Assembly (NCBI RefSeq): GCF_019175385.1
Contig: NC_083337.1
Span: 164,747,713 to 164,811,712, forward strand
Reading direction: 5' to 3'
Origin: Lycium barbarum
Lineage: Eukaryota; Streptophyta; Magnoliopsida; Solanales; Solanaceae
Length of the DNA stretch: 64,000 nt
How positions within the stretch are numbered: the stretch's first letter is position 1; each line of letters starts with the position of its first letter. Positions 10,241-21,743 of the stretch are shown piece after piece. The position numbers and the translations under genes were made by a program. The notes below the pieces were generated by a model. The model saw only the letters and a list, made by a program, of their open reading frames with translations. It had not been told where the DNA came from and searched no databases.

Positions 10241-12149
10241 TCATATACTCTATATTTAGGGTATATATATGATTTTATACCATAAATAAATAAAATGTTG
10301 CTATGAATAAAAGGCTAATAATAAGGTGTTTCCTATATTACTGGTAACCAAATTAAATACATATCAGAACACATTAATTACTTTTCTAAACATCCCAATA
10401 TACTCAGCTAGCATTTTAATCCATAAAATAGTATACTACTGTTTATATGATATATATTATACAATTCCTTGAACAAGTATATATATACTTGTACTTATAT
10501 ATTACGTATATTTCACTATTATATATTATATATAATTGTTTTTTATGTATATTAACTAGTATATACTATACAGGAGTATAAAATAATTTCTTATGTATAG
10601 TAAACAAATATATATATATATATATATATATTTAATTGAGTTAATTTTCCAATTTCATGGAAGAGAGAGAGAAAAATTGATAAGTAATATGTGATGGCAG
10701 AAAGGAAGCCAAGTTTTATTGGATGGGGCATCAATTATTAATTAAGATATTATTTTAGTGGTAATCCGTAAGTAATTATATTATTCTTTCTATATATTGC
10801 ATATTTTATATGTTATTGTAGAGTACAATTGGTTGACACATAGAGTAATATATTCATAGATTAGGTATATCATAATACTATATACTATACACTCAATTAA
10901 TATTATTGTATTATATACTGTATATAATATACAAACATAAATATACTAATTTCTACTATTATATTCACAAATATTTTGGTATCATCTTTTTAGTTAAATA
11001 TAACAATTTGAATATACCATATACCTTTTGAGGTATATTTTCATGTGCATTTCTTATACCATATCTTTTCATGTACTTTTCTTAATATTAATATATTCAA
11101 ATAATTTCTTTTAGTCACAAAAAAATAATTGAATCATCATCAAGTGAAATTAAAAAAATAAGAATAAAAAGGAGGAAACGAAAGAAAAAAAAATTCTTTT
11201 TAAAACAATAGATGGAATATGGGATTTCAAGTTGATTTTGTTGTGTTTATTTGGAAAATTACATTTTAATAATTTTGAAAAAAACAGAAAGTAAAAAGTG
11301 GATATGCTTTAATGGTAGTAGCTCCTAAAATTAAGTATTAGTAATATTTTAGGAATGTAAAAAGTTGTATTTTTGTAATTAAGAATTCAAAATTTTGAAT
11401 AAGTTGTATTTGTGTAATTTTTTTAAAGTAGTTATAATATTTTTAATTACCATTTGAAAAAGCTGTATTTGTGTGACTTTTCCAAGCTTTTTCCGTAAAA
11501 AAGGTTAGTTAATGTTAATAGCATTCAAAAAATGTTAAATAGCTTTTTAAAGTAGTAGCTAAATAGTTGATTGCAGGTAATAAGGTGGCAATTTAACATT
11601 TTCTTTCCCCAAATGATCGCTTAAATGGGCTGGTCTAGATTGCATCAGTCAAGGCCCAATTCTATCTGGTCAAAGGCCTTATTGAAGTCAAGACTGTCTC
11701 CAATATAGAAGCCACTATCCGGTTGATAAAGAAGTACATTTTAGATGGAAAATGTATTGACATTTTGCAAAGAAATTTCATGGCATGCAAAAAACGATTA
11801 TCTTCTATTCAAAAGCTGGATTAATTAGGTGGAAGACTAAGCTCAAGTAGTGGAAAATATGCTTCGGCTCTTCTCATTTTCATATATAAAACGGAAACCA
11901 TTGGATTCTAATAGATGTTGGGTTGTGATATGTGCAGCTACATTTGGCCCACAACTAGGGTTTCCAATGCTTTAAGTACAATATTGTTCCTAGATAGTAT
12001 AACACAACTATTCCCCCTTTTTCTACCAATTATTACTAATCCAAATATGATTGATTAGCTAGTAAAATCTTTCATTCTCCCCCCGCTATTGTCTCCCTTG
12101 AAAGTTGAAATTAATGGAATAAAGAAATTCATTTCTTTGGATTTAAGGA
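10241..12149. other. AT-rich intergenic region
   Basis: No gene was found. It contains a dinucleotide TA run at about 10609-10631, many TATATA and ATATAC motifs, and at 11610-11690 the uninterrupted counterpart of 3382-3440. Confidence 0.55.
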
Positions 12150-12165
12150 TTCTAAATACATATAC

Positions 12166-12307
12166 TTTTTTTTTTTAGAAAATCATTCTTATTACATAGG
12201 GGGTAGGGGAAGGGAAAATGGGAAAGGGGATTACAATGTGGGATTCGAACCCTCACCAACAAGGTGAGAGTTCAGGTAGCCAACCAACTGAGCTACTAGA
12301 TTCCTAC
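12166..12307 (-). mobile_element. tRNA-derived SINE, minus strand
   Basis: On the minus strand the element begins GTAGGAATC, followed by a polymerase III A box (TAGTAGCTCAGTTGGTTGG) and a B box (GGTTCGAATCC), and ends in an A tail. It is flanked by a 16-bp target duplication with one mismatch (12150-12165 TTCTAAATACATATAC and 12308-12323). Length is about 142 bp. This is a clean LINE-mobilised SINE insertion, not a functional tRNA: there is no acceptor stem or anticodon arm of normal form. Confidence 0.9.
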
Positions 12308-12323
12308 TTCTAAATATATATAC

Positions 12324-14456
12324 GATAACACAAGTATGAAGAATTTTTATACTATTAATATAGTGAAATTTATTATAACTGATTAATTACGCATTATTTT
12401 CTAATTAATTCTTATCATACGAATACTTGTCAACATGACATGATCGGATAAATATAAGTGAAACCTGAAAAAGAGAAGAATAAAAAGATCTCTCTTATTA
12501 GTACTAACCAGTTTAAGTACCCGCATGGTGTGCCGTGAGGCCCGTGATACCTTAAAAAAATAATTATTCATATCATATTATGATCTGCTTATTGAGCACG
12601 TTAGATTATATTACTTTACTATAATTTCAGCAGCCATCTTATTTTTCAGCAGTCATCTTATTTTTTTAATCAATACTGAGTGACAAAATCTCCTAATAAC
12701 CTTATATTCCTTATTTTCCATTATTACACTATGAACCACTTAGTATTACATTGATAATATGATTTTTTATTAACTTACCACTGGATTTATCCATCGCTTT
12801 TGTTTTAGATAAAAAATTTAAATTTTAATCATTGAAATTACGACAGAAAAATTCAAAATTTTATTTTATATTCAACTTATTGCTTATAATCATTTTTTAA
12901 GAAAAAAAACTTTTTAGCATTATTTAATAAGATTTCTTATAACTATAGTATGGCTTTTCTTAGCATAATTTTTAGAAATAATTTAATCTCAAATTAAAAT
13001 AAGTCTTAACCTTCTATATTTCTACACTTAGAGATATAGTATGACTTTTCTTAACATAATTTGTAAAAATAATTTATTCTCATATTAAAATGAGTGTTAA
13101 ACTTCTATATTTCTACACTTAGATTTTGATTACATTTACGTCAAAACACAAAATCTAAAAAAAAAGGGCGGGAACATGTTAATAACAGAAAACTTAAACA
13201 TTTTAAATTTACAATAGTAGAATAAGACTTCCAATACTTGATGCTAGCTAGTGAGACAATTTTCTAATTACCAATAAGATAAGCTAAAGTTTAATGTTGT
13301 CACCAAATTTGTGTTAGCCTCTTGATATACAAACTTGGCTTTAACAATAAACAACAATTCGAAGAATATTCTTTTTTATGAAATTATAAATAAACTCAAA
13401 TTATGGGTATCTTGAGAAAAAAAAAGTTAGAAAAGAAATCAAACCATTATTATTAATAGTCTATTAATTTAGAAATCAAGCAAAAAAATATTAAATTTAG
13501 AAAAACATCAAAAATTTAAGTATAATAAACTTACGTCATAAGTTCCACTCGCTGCTTTATCATAACCTTATGAATCTGCAATAGATGAAGATATAGTAGT
13601 CAGTATTGATAGTCTCGTGGACTATAAGTAGAAATTAATAATTAAAACACGATGAAACTTTTGATTTATGGATAAATAAAAAATCATAGCATATATACAT
13701 GTTTAAAACTAATTTAGAATTGAATCAACCAAATAACTAATTGCCAGAGTACTATTTATCGAGTAAGGAAAATGCACAATTCACTGATAAACCTATAAAA
13801 ATCTAACAATAAAGATTTTGCATTGTTACAACTCAAAAAACACTTAAATAGGGAAGACTTTTGTATTCGTAAGCGAAAATTCAGAGGGAGAAAGGTAATT
13901 TTCTCATTTATTAGAACTTTCTTCTCACTTGTGAAATACACTGGTATGTTGTTGTTGTTGAGAATTTTACATTCTATCTTAATAAGAAATATAATTCTTT
14001 AAGCAAAGAAGAAGTAATTTCTTTCATCAATAGCATTCTTGCCGTTTCATCTCCCGATTTATATGATTACAGTCGCTTGCAGTTTTCAATTCAAAAGTTT
14101 GGATATAAACCGTGCATGTATGTTTATGAGGTAGTGGGGTAATGGGGGTGAGCCGGTGAGGGACGTGCACATAGTTTTATTTAGTTTATTATTTTTTCTC
14201 TTCTTCTCTCTTTTATTTTCTTTTTTTAAAGTAAAAATAACATGCAAAGTAAAATAGGGTACTAACCTGTACTAATTATAATTAAAATTCAGAAGATTTT
14301 GCTACATGACTACGATTAATTCTTTCACAATTATGTTGAATGCTTTTATCCTTTAAAATTGTCTTAATTGGTGGAACCGTTCCCTCTTTTTTGGAAGCAT
14401 ATGATTGCAACGTTATTTTTTTTGTTCAATATTAATTTTTTTTTTCAAATTTTTTT

Positions 14457-14493
<37 letters not shown>

Positions 14494-14633
14494 AAAATTC
14501 CGAATTATTTATTTAGTTATCTTTTTTATTTCTATTCTCTACTTGAATTTTTTTGGTGATGACACTTGTCATCGTAATGTTGTTTTGCTTCTCCTATTCT
14601 TATAGATAGAAGATAGATAATTAAGATTGTACC
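12324..14633. other. AT-rich intergenic region
   Basis: No supported gene. Two related blocks near 12930-13010 and 13040-13120 share TAGTATGACTTTTCTTA...ACTTCTATATTTCTACACTTAGA, indicating a local duplication of about 100 bp. A TA microsatellite lies at about 14461-14490. Short open frames near it are translations of low-complexity DNA. Confidence 0.5.
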
Positions 14634-14904
14634 CAGGGGCGAATCTAGGTATAAAAAAGGGTCACGTGAATCCATCATCACCTGACTAAACTTGGTATAT
14701 TATGTATATAATCCTTAAAATATATCTAAGATTAGCTGAAGGAACATATAGTTAAACTAAACTGAGTGGAGCACTGGTTAAGTGTTGGGTTCAATCCCTT
14801 AAGGTTGTGGGATCGAACTCTTCTAAATGAACTTTTGCGTCTTTTTTTCTAAAAAAAAAAAAAAAAAAAAAGGTGAACTCACCCTCTTGAAATCCTGAAT
14901 TCCA
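14634..14904. mobile_element. Degenerate hAT-like element holding a SINE-like insert
   Basis: The left end CAGGGGCGAATCTAGG matches the hAT MITE terminus seen at 54423. The right end AAATCCTGAATTCC is decayed. Inside, about 14762-14872, a segment with GGTTAAGTGTTGGG and a B-box-like GGGATCGAACTC ends in 21 A residues, which suggests a nested SINE. No target duplications could be fixed. Confidence 0.4.
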
Positions 14905-15011
14905 ATAGTTTATGTGGATAGAGACGCTCATGTGAGTTGTGACACACCTTAACTATCTCACTAGATACATGTTATCTCCAATTCTCCATTAACCTAGATA
15001 TCGAATAATTT

Positions 15012-15184
15012 TTAAAGAGGAGTCTTGGCGTAATTGGTAAAGTTGTTGTCATGTGATCAGGAGGTCAGGGTTCAAGCCGTGAAAATAACTTCTTGCAGAT
15101 ATGGAGGATAAGACTGTGTACAATAGACTCTTGTGGTCCGACTCTTTCTTGGAATCCACACTGTGTACCGAGCTGACCTTTTTA
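15012..15184 (+). mobile_element. SINE (TS/Au-like), plus strand, 17-bp target duplication
   Basis: It opens with GAGTCTTGGCGTAATTGGTA (A box) and has a B box (GGTTCAAGCC) about 50 bp later. These are followed by text typical of nightshade TS/Au-like SINEs (ACAATAGACTCTTGTGGTCC) and a T-rich tail. Perfect 17-bp flanks (TAGATATCGAATAATTT at 14995-15011 and 15185-15201) prove the borders. Identical flanks suggest a fairly recent insertion. Confidence 0.92.
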
Positions 15185-15474
15185 TAGATATCGAATAATT
15201 TGAATCATCAAAATTTAGGCAAATGGATAGTGCTAAACATGGAGCGAAGCACAAGGATACAAAGTAGAAAAAATTCCATGTCAATTCTATCTATATCAAC
15301 ATGCACTGGGATTTGGTGTACAATTCCAAATTCCCAAATGGCATCCAATGCGTACTGTAATATTCTCCCAATAAAGACAAGTTGCCACAGAGAGATGAAT
15401 AGATCGGTGAAGAAAGAGATAAGAAAGCCACGGTGCCCGTGACATCAGGCGGACACTATTTGCCAGCTAAAATT

Positions 15475-16196
15475 AGGTGGTCGTTCGGTTTTTCGGTTCG
15501 GTTTTATCAAATTTCGATTTGGCTATTTCGGGTTCGTTTTTTTGAAGGTGGACACCAAACACCGAACCAAACTAGTTCGGTTCGGTTCTTTCGGTTTTTT
15601 AAAGTTTGGTTCAGTTCGGTTTCGGTTTTTTCAATTCGATTTTTTTAATATAATATTAGAAGCGATTCCATTGACACTAACTCATAGTCTCAAAAGCAAT
15701 AAAACATAAAACTGATAAATTGAAATCAAAATCAAACAAACAGGATACACAAGAACAGAAAACTATAATTATGACATATGATTACTAGGTGTTATATACA
15801 TACCGTAAGAATAATTAAGAAAACACATAAAGGACATACATTATTCCTAAAGAGACATCCTAGTTACCTTTCTTTGTTAAGGATATTTGATTTTTTTCAA
15901 TTGAAGTGGAAAATTAGGGATACAAATGCAAAAGAGGACTTATTACAATTGAGTTTTTTTTGCTTTAAACTTAATGGGCCTGGACTATTTTAATTTTTTT
16001 GGGTAATGTATTAAATTTCGGTGCGCGTTCGGTTTTTCGGTTCGATTTTATCAAACTTCGGTTCGGCTATTTCGGTTTCGGTTTTTTGACGATGGACACC
16101 AAACACCGCACCAAACTAGTTCGGTTCAGTTCGGTTTGTTGAGGTTTCGGTTCGGTTCGGTTCGGTTTTTCGATTTTCGGTATTTATGCCCAGCCC
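15475..16196. repeat. Paired GGTTCGG-rich repeats
   Basis: Two direct copies of about 180 bp (15475-15655 and 16016-16196) share TCGGTTTTTCGGTTCG, GGACACCAAACACCG and CCAAACTAGTTCGGTTC, separated by about 360 bp of AT-rich DNA. The right copy ends TTTATGCCCAGCCCTA. This is a dispersed non-coding repeat. Open frames here are low-complexity (FGFSVRF-type) translations. Confidence 0.7.
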
Positions 16197-16404
16197 TAGC
16201 TAAAACTACTGCATGTGCTTTTCTCTCTCTTAAATTTAAATTCTCAAACAGAAATTTGTAAGTATACGACAATGGAAGACAAATATTCTGCAATACAATT
16301 CAAATTTGGAACCATATTGTATTCTTGGGGTATTCACTAAATCGATTATGCTTTTAATTTGTCGATTCCTGGTATCCCCACATACTTAATCCTTGCCACA
16401 AGCA

Positions 16405-16576
16405 CAGGAGGAGCTAAGAATTCAATTTTATGAGTTCTAAATTTAATATAACAACTTTAAGTGCATAATTAGTTTTAAATTTTAATGTGTACATATTTCA
16501 TGAATTTCTTAATATAAAAGATTATTTGAGCAAAAGCTACTGATTCAATCAAACCGAACGTCTACCTCCGCTCCTG
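16405..16576. mobile_element. Degenerate hAT-type MITE
   Basis: CAGGAGGAGCTAAG at the left and CTACCTCCGCTCCTG at the right form imperfect inverted ends. The interior (TTATGAGTTCTAAATTTAAT...CTACTGATTCAATCAAACC) matches the common nightshade MITE layout and parallels 4646-4820. The flanks GCCACAAG and GCTAGAAG are a possible decayed 8-bp duplication. Confidence 0.6.
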
Positions 16577-17141
16577 GCTAGAAGTCATGTTGATGTACAT
16601 ACATACCGACCATTTTCTCTTGCGGTTAATGTATTAATTTTTATTTGCAACCTTTCAAAAATAAGTTTATTACTATGATATAATTAAAGTATTTCAACGA
16701 CTCAAATAAATTAAGATGTGTAACTCCACAATATCAGTAGTCCCAAACTTCTTTGTCTAAAGTGAAATTTTGGATCAAATTGATGTTAAGAACATCACAG
16801 AGAAGGACACCTAATCGATACTCTCTTCAATCGATAAAGAGGAATTTAAAATCTTAATCGATCAATTTTCAAACAACGAAATACTTGAGCATTAGATGCG
16901 GGAAAATGAAGGAAATATGAAGACTACGTAGGATTGAAATAAATCGATTTACAAATTACATAATATATACTTTATAATAAGTTGTTGATCATTATACAAA
17001 GTTATTTTATTTTAACAAAATATACCGCATGATCTTTTTCTTTTTTTGAAAACCACTTTCCCTTTGAATCCGCGACTTAAATAGCACAAAAAATAAAAAG
17101 TTGAACAAAACTAATATAAAAAAAAAAGTACATAAGTAGTA

Positions 17142-17223
17142 TTCACGCACGAAATTCGTGCGTGAAAGGACCAATCTACAAAAACATAGTTTTGGCCTTT
17201 CACGCACGAATTTTGTGCGTGAA
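17142..17223. repeat. Palindromic modules in left end of PMD element
   Basis: Two 25-bp palindromes, 17142-17166 (perfect, arms TTCACGCACGAA, centre A) and 17199-17223 (one mismatch pair, centre T), are separated by 32 bp. The opposite end has a perfect copy at 21166-21190 and a decayed one at 21107-21133. Confidence 0.9.
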
Positions 17224-17629
17224 TGGGGTCATCATATATTGACCCCATCTTCCCCACCTGACCCGACTTGCTCCCTTCCCCACCGTCATTAAAGCCTGTT
17301 CCAGTGGTCCCACCCCCCTTAAAATGGTAATTTCGTGTTATTTTTCAATCCAAAACTCAATATTCTTGGTATATTGAAGTGTAGGAACAAGTTTCTAAGG
17401 TTGGATTTCGGAATAGAGCGACGTATAACACATTTCAAAAACTCAAAAAAAGCTTCAATCTAGATATTTCACTACGAATTTTCTATTACATTGTTAAATA
17501 TATCATTACCCTAAGCATGATCATTGTATAGCTGTGGTGGATTACTCGTTTTGCTTTTTTTTCTTTTGCGTTTTTGGGCAGTCCGTGCACTGTTGGGACT
17601 GCCCATTTTTTCGTTTTTTTTATTTGTTT

Positions 17630-18000
17630 ATCTATTGTTAATTAGTTAATTATTTATTGCTTGTTTATTTAGTATTTGTTAATTGTTGGATTAGCGACTA
17701 AAGTATTTATTAATTGTTAGACTAGCTATTTCAATTGTTAGACTGGCTAATTATTTATTTTATTTTTGTTAAGCCAATTGTTTATTTGTTAATAATTTCT
17801 TAATTGTTTCATTAGTTAATTAATTGTTTATTTGTTAAATATACGATAATAATTTATTAATTTTTTGATTAGTTACTTAATTATTTATTTATTAAATATT
17901 TGATAATAACTTGTTAATTATTTGATTAGTTAGTTATTTGTTTATTTATTAATTATTTATACTAATTGTATGCTAATTAATTGTTAATTATTTGACTTAT
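17630..18000. repeat. Degenerate TTAATTGTTTATTTGTTAA-type low-complexity array
   Basis: Within the PMD element, variants of TTAATTGTT, TTTATTTGTTAA and GATTAGTTA recur without a fixed period. They occupy the space between the left end and the gene. Confidence 0.6.
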
Positions 18001-18068
18001 CTTTATATTTTAGGAATGAAAACCCTTAGTTTAGGATTCTTAACCCGTAGCTTAGGATTGAAAACCCT

Positions 18069-18260
18069 TAATATAATTTTCTATAAAAGATTACATAACT
18101 AATATTACTTGTTAATGATTTATTTAAAATACGTAAAACAGATGAGTCACCACAATCTTTAATAAAATATTCGATAAAAGATTACATAACTAATACTAAT
18201 ACTACTTGTTAATGATTTATTTAAAATGCATAAAATAGATGGATCACCACCCTCTTGATC
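18069..18260 (+). repeat. Tandem duplication spanning the PMD start codon
   Basis: Both copies contain AAAAGATTACATAACTAATA, TACTTGTTAATGATTTATTT and GATG(A/G)(G/A)TCACCAC. The upstream copy holds an ATG whose frame (MSHHNL) stops at once. The downstream copy holds the ATG of the PMD gene at 18239. Confidence 0.75.
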
Positions 18261-20997
18261 CGGGGCCCTTCGACCGATAGTTACTGTATCTTCAGCCCGA
18301 GCATAGGTCGCAACATATATGGACATCCGACCTGCAGCCTGAGTCTCAGGTCCGTACCCGGTTAGGGGACTCAGCATGGGAGATCTTAGCTGCTCGCCCC
18401 CCACATCCTCGTGTCCTGGATATACTACGTCGGGGCGGTATCTAGCGGTGCGTCGAAGTTGGTCGGGTACAGCACGATAGGTCGCTAGTGACAGCATTGA
18501 TTGAGAGGTGGCGACCGGAGACGCACACATTTCATCTCCGTACCGGTGAGGCTACCATTACCCTTCAGGATGTGGAGGTTATTTATGGGCTACAGATTGA
18601 TGGACGCCCATTGTATATTGAGGAGCCTCCTGTGCTGCCGCCTTACCGGGGTGAGTTGATTAGGCTCATCGGTTTCGCGGCTCTGGATGGTCATATTTCT
18701 GGCCAGAGTCGGCTTTTGTTGTCGGCCCTTTACGCTCACTTGCGCCTCACAGACATGCAGCATCCGATTGGAGAGGACACGCCTCAGGCTGATGTTGATC
18801 GACGTGCGCGTCTATACCTACTAATCATATTTGGGGCCATCCTATTGCCGAACACTTCGGGTTCGCATATGAGCTTGAGGTATCTTCGGTATATCGACGA
18901 TCTCGCTGAGATAGGATGTTATAGTTGGGGCGCTGCTGTGCTGGGCTACATGTATCGAGGATTATGCCGATGTTCTATGGGCACGAGGGTAGAGGTCCCT
19001 GTATTTTGCTCGCTTCTTCAGGTAATATATTTAAGTGTGTGTAATTATACACAAAATATATTTTTTTAAAACGATGACTGATAATTTTTTTTTAATTGAC
19101 TATATTAGATATGGGTGTGGACTAGGTTGAGACCTTTTCAGCCCATACCAGCTGACCCTCCCGCTGACTATCTTACTATCCCGATGCCATACGCGCGGAA
19201 ATGGTCGCGAGGCGTACGCCGACGTGTGGAGACGCACCATAGCCTTCTCCCGTTTAGGGATCAGCTAGACCGCATGACGGCGCAGACGGTATGTTCATAT
19301 TTTGGATTCACACGCTAGACCACATAACTATTATTTTAGTCTTTTGTTGTTAACTAGTTCAATTCTTTTTACAGGCTTTTATATGGACGTCGTATGATCA
19401 TATTTTGGATGAGCTGCCGGCGTTTTGTAGGGCTCGTCAGCACATGTGGATGTCGCGGTGTCCATTGATACATATGGATATCGTTGAGTATCACGCGCCC
19501 GACCGCGTGTTACGGCAGTTTGGGTATGTATAGAATATACCCGTGGCTATGGTTTGGGAGCATGACCGCTATGCGAGGGACGAGCGTACGGGCGTCGATG
19601 ATGCATGGCGACTCCATATGCAGCAGCAGGTCCAGAGTTGGGATGTGAGGATGGTGAGCCTAGCGGTGGTCAGACATGACACTCCCATCCATGTGTACAT
19701 GGAGTGGTACATGCGGATCACTCGCATCATTATTGGCAACCCCTCTAGGCGTCGTCCAGATGGCCTGGGATATGTAGCTCTCGCAGGAGCGTACGAGGCG
19801 CTGGTAAGTTTTATTAGTCTTAAACTTTAACCATCGTCTTATGTACTACTTCACAAATTTATTCAATTGTTAATATTTGCAAACATATCCAGGTACGGAC
19901 CGTTCAGACGATGCGCTATGAGAGCACTGCCCGTACGGAGTCCCCCGAGACGGCGGAGTATGCAGCACGGATGATTAAGCTTGCCGAGACTGGTATGAGA
20001 CAGGCACATGACTTTGAGCGTCTCCATGAGCGTGTTCCCGGTGCCCCACCTGGGGCAGCAGGTGGCCGTGGTCGCCGAGGAGCTGGTGGCCGTCGCAGAG
20101 GTGGTAGGGCCGGCAGAGGTGATGAGGGTCCATCGACAGATATCCTATCGACTTCTCATTCCCGGCCGTCGACTTCACAGACACCTCTGTATACGCCGGG
20201 CCTTTTTTCAGGTTATGTGCCCTGGCCTTCACTTTCAGATCCACCAGTTCGTGATCCATAGGGTGAGCGGCCGGTTCGTGATCTACAGGGTGGCCTACAT
20301 TTGCAGTTCGACGACTCCATGTTCGAGGACTTCGTGTTTGATGTGGCACCATCTGCATCTCCTGCTCCAGGGGCCGCTCAGGAGCCCTCTCCCCAGGCAT
20401 CTCAGGAGGCCGTCGACACACAGGTTTGACTTTTACAATAAAGTAAAATAATTTATTAATTATTTTTTATTTCAGTTCCGTTTTAGAATAAATCAAATCT
20501 AAATTATTTATATATTATTTCAGGTTCATTGTTCTACGCCTGTGGGTCCACAGGAGCGACCCATTCAGGAGACTACCTCATATTCACCACCACACCCATC
20601 TCAGGAGCCTACTCAGGCGCCCGTTGACACACATGTTCTATTAAATAAATAACGTTAATGTTTCAATATAAATAATAAATGGTGCTAATTATTATATACT
20701 TTTCAGGTTCATCGTTCGGCGCCTGAGGTGGCGACTCTCGACGAGGTAGAGGTCGAGACACCAGACCTAACTCAGCCTGAGGTTCTGAGTGTGCCAGCGG
20801 GACCAGATCCTAGGAAGAAGCACGTTCTAGTCAAGGGAGCACGGGTCAGGCGAAGAGATGATGATCATGACTTGGAGCGCCCGGTTATTAAGAGGAAAAA
20901 GGGCGATGGAGACGATGACGAGGGCGGTGGGGATGGTATGAGCCTTAGGCCTAGGGATAGTCTCCGGCATACTACATGTGGGACCCATCCTCGATAG
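18239..20997 (+). pseudogene. Plant mobile domain (MAIN/MAIL-like) gene in a transposon, four in-frame TAG codons
   Basis: Six exons with GT/AG borders, all introns phase 0: 18239-19021, 19109-19288, 19375-19803, 19893-20423, 20524-20634, 20707-20997 (775 codons with stop). Exon 1 has the family signature: LQPEHRS...IW, then ALIERWRPETHTFHL (about residues 86-100), GEATITLQDVEVIYGLQIDG and further PMD sequence. Exons 2-3 (WVWTRLRPFQPIP, DRVLRQFG...IPVAMVWEHDRY, VDDAWRLHM) complete the domain. Exons 4-6 encode a low-complexity Gly/Arg-rich then Pro/Gln-rich tail with a basic KRKKGDGDDDE segment. TAG codons interrupt the frame at 18278, 18443, 19531 and 20259. The latter two sit where Gln is expected (compare VRDP-stop-GE with the adjacent VRDLQGG). 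Exons 5 and 6 start with similar sequence (GTTCAT(T/C)GTTC), suggesting exon duplication. Splice sites and the rest of the frame are intact, so decay is recent. MAIN/MAIL host proteins work with PP7-type phosphatases in transposon silencing; the function of transposon copies is not established. Confidence 0.85.
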
Positions 20998-21106
20998 TGT
21001 ATATATATTAGTGTTGTAAAATTTATCGTAAATAACATATATTTTTTGCATATTTAGTGTTTATTATTGTTTCACATCGTAAATTGATAATAAGAAAGTG
21101 GCCCCC

Positions 21107-21265
21107 TTTCAGGCACAAAATCTGGGCGTGAAAGTGCAAAAAGTGCAATGTTGCACATAGGTCCTTTCACGCACGAATTTCGTGCGTGAATACTACTAAT
21201 GTTTTTTTTTTTTGTACTTGTTTGGTCCAACTTTTTATTTTTTGTACTACTTAAGTCGCGAATTC
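21107..21265. repeat. Right terminal repeat of PMD element with palindromes
   Basis: Inverted counterpart of 17066-17225. It contains the perfect palindrome 21166-21190 (centre T, the complement of the left-end centre A) and a decayed palindrome at 21107-21133 (GGCAC...GGGCGTG). Confidence 0.85.
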
Positions 21266-21634
21266 CTTTCCCTTTAAAGATCACCCAAAAGTTATAAAAT
21301 AGATGCTTTTATCTGACCACCAAAAAGAGTGAAGGGCTCCATAATTTAATATCAGAGGCAGAGGAAAGTATTAATAATTGGATACCGTGAACCCCGAAAA
21401 TGTATTTTTTTTTATAAATAGCATTTTACTCTGACATTTGGATAACAAAATGATTAAATAAATAATACTGGCTGTCATATCTTAACGTGAAAGCAGTGTC
21501 ATTATAGACGAGAAGTCGACTATTGATGAAACAAGACTACATCAGGAAAACGGAACGAACATTAGTCGAGAAACGAGAAGACGTAATCTCCCACAAGAAG
21601 ATAAGAAAGAAAATAAAAAGACAAATATTGAACA

Positions 21635-21660
21635 CCCCCCCCCCCCCCCCCAAAAAAAAA
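21635..21660. repeat. C17-A9 homopolymer pair upstream of SMR
   Basis: Seventeen C residues (21635-21651) followed by nine A residues, about 85 bp before the SMR start codon. It is probably in the promoter or 5'UTR, and length errors are likely in any assembly. Confidence 0.85.
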
Positions 21661-21743
21661 CTGTTTCTCCATCTATTTTCAACCTAAGCTACTTTTATCA
21701 TTTCATCTACCAATATTCCATTTCCAATCCCTTATTATACTTC

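Larger units (their letters stand above)
17066..21265 (+). mobile_element. Mutator-like element carrying a PMD gene
   Basis: The ends are inverted copies (GAATCCGCGACTTAAATAG at the left, complement GAATTCGCGACTTAAGTAG at the right) and homology extends about 160 bp inward. The flanks are identical over 10 bp (CTTTCCCTTT at 17056-17065 and 21266-21275), fitting the 9-bp (8-11) target duplication of Mutator-like elements. The only gene inside is a plant-mobile-domain gene; no MURA-type transposase (DDE, SWIM or zinc knuckle) frame is visible. Each end carries palindromic ACGCA modules. PMD proteins (MAIN/MAIL family) are known both as host genes and inside transposons. Whether this element moves with its own protein or with transposase supplied elsewhere is unknown. 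Confidence 0.88.

Noticed and set aside
12238..12307. A possible tRNA gene (TAGCTCAGTTGG and GGTTCGAATCC boxes)
   Set aside because: The cloverleaf is not intact, and the A tail plus 16-bp target duplication show it is a SINE.
18159..18530. 123-codon minus-strand frame
   Set aside because: Antisense to exon 1 of the PMD gene; the plus frame has the family motifs.
19975..20451. 148-codon minus frame and 147-codon alternate plus frame
   Set aside because: Shadows of the GC-rich PMD exon 4. Only the frame joined by phase-0 introns carries PMD-type tail sequence.
18239..20997. Recoded TAG codons (stop read as Gln) in the PMD gene
   Set aside because: Plant nuclear genes use the standard code; the neighbouring intact genes have no internal TAG, and decay of a transposon explains the stops.
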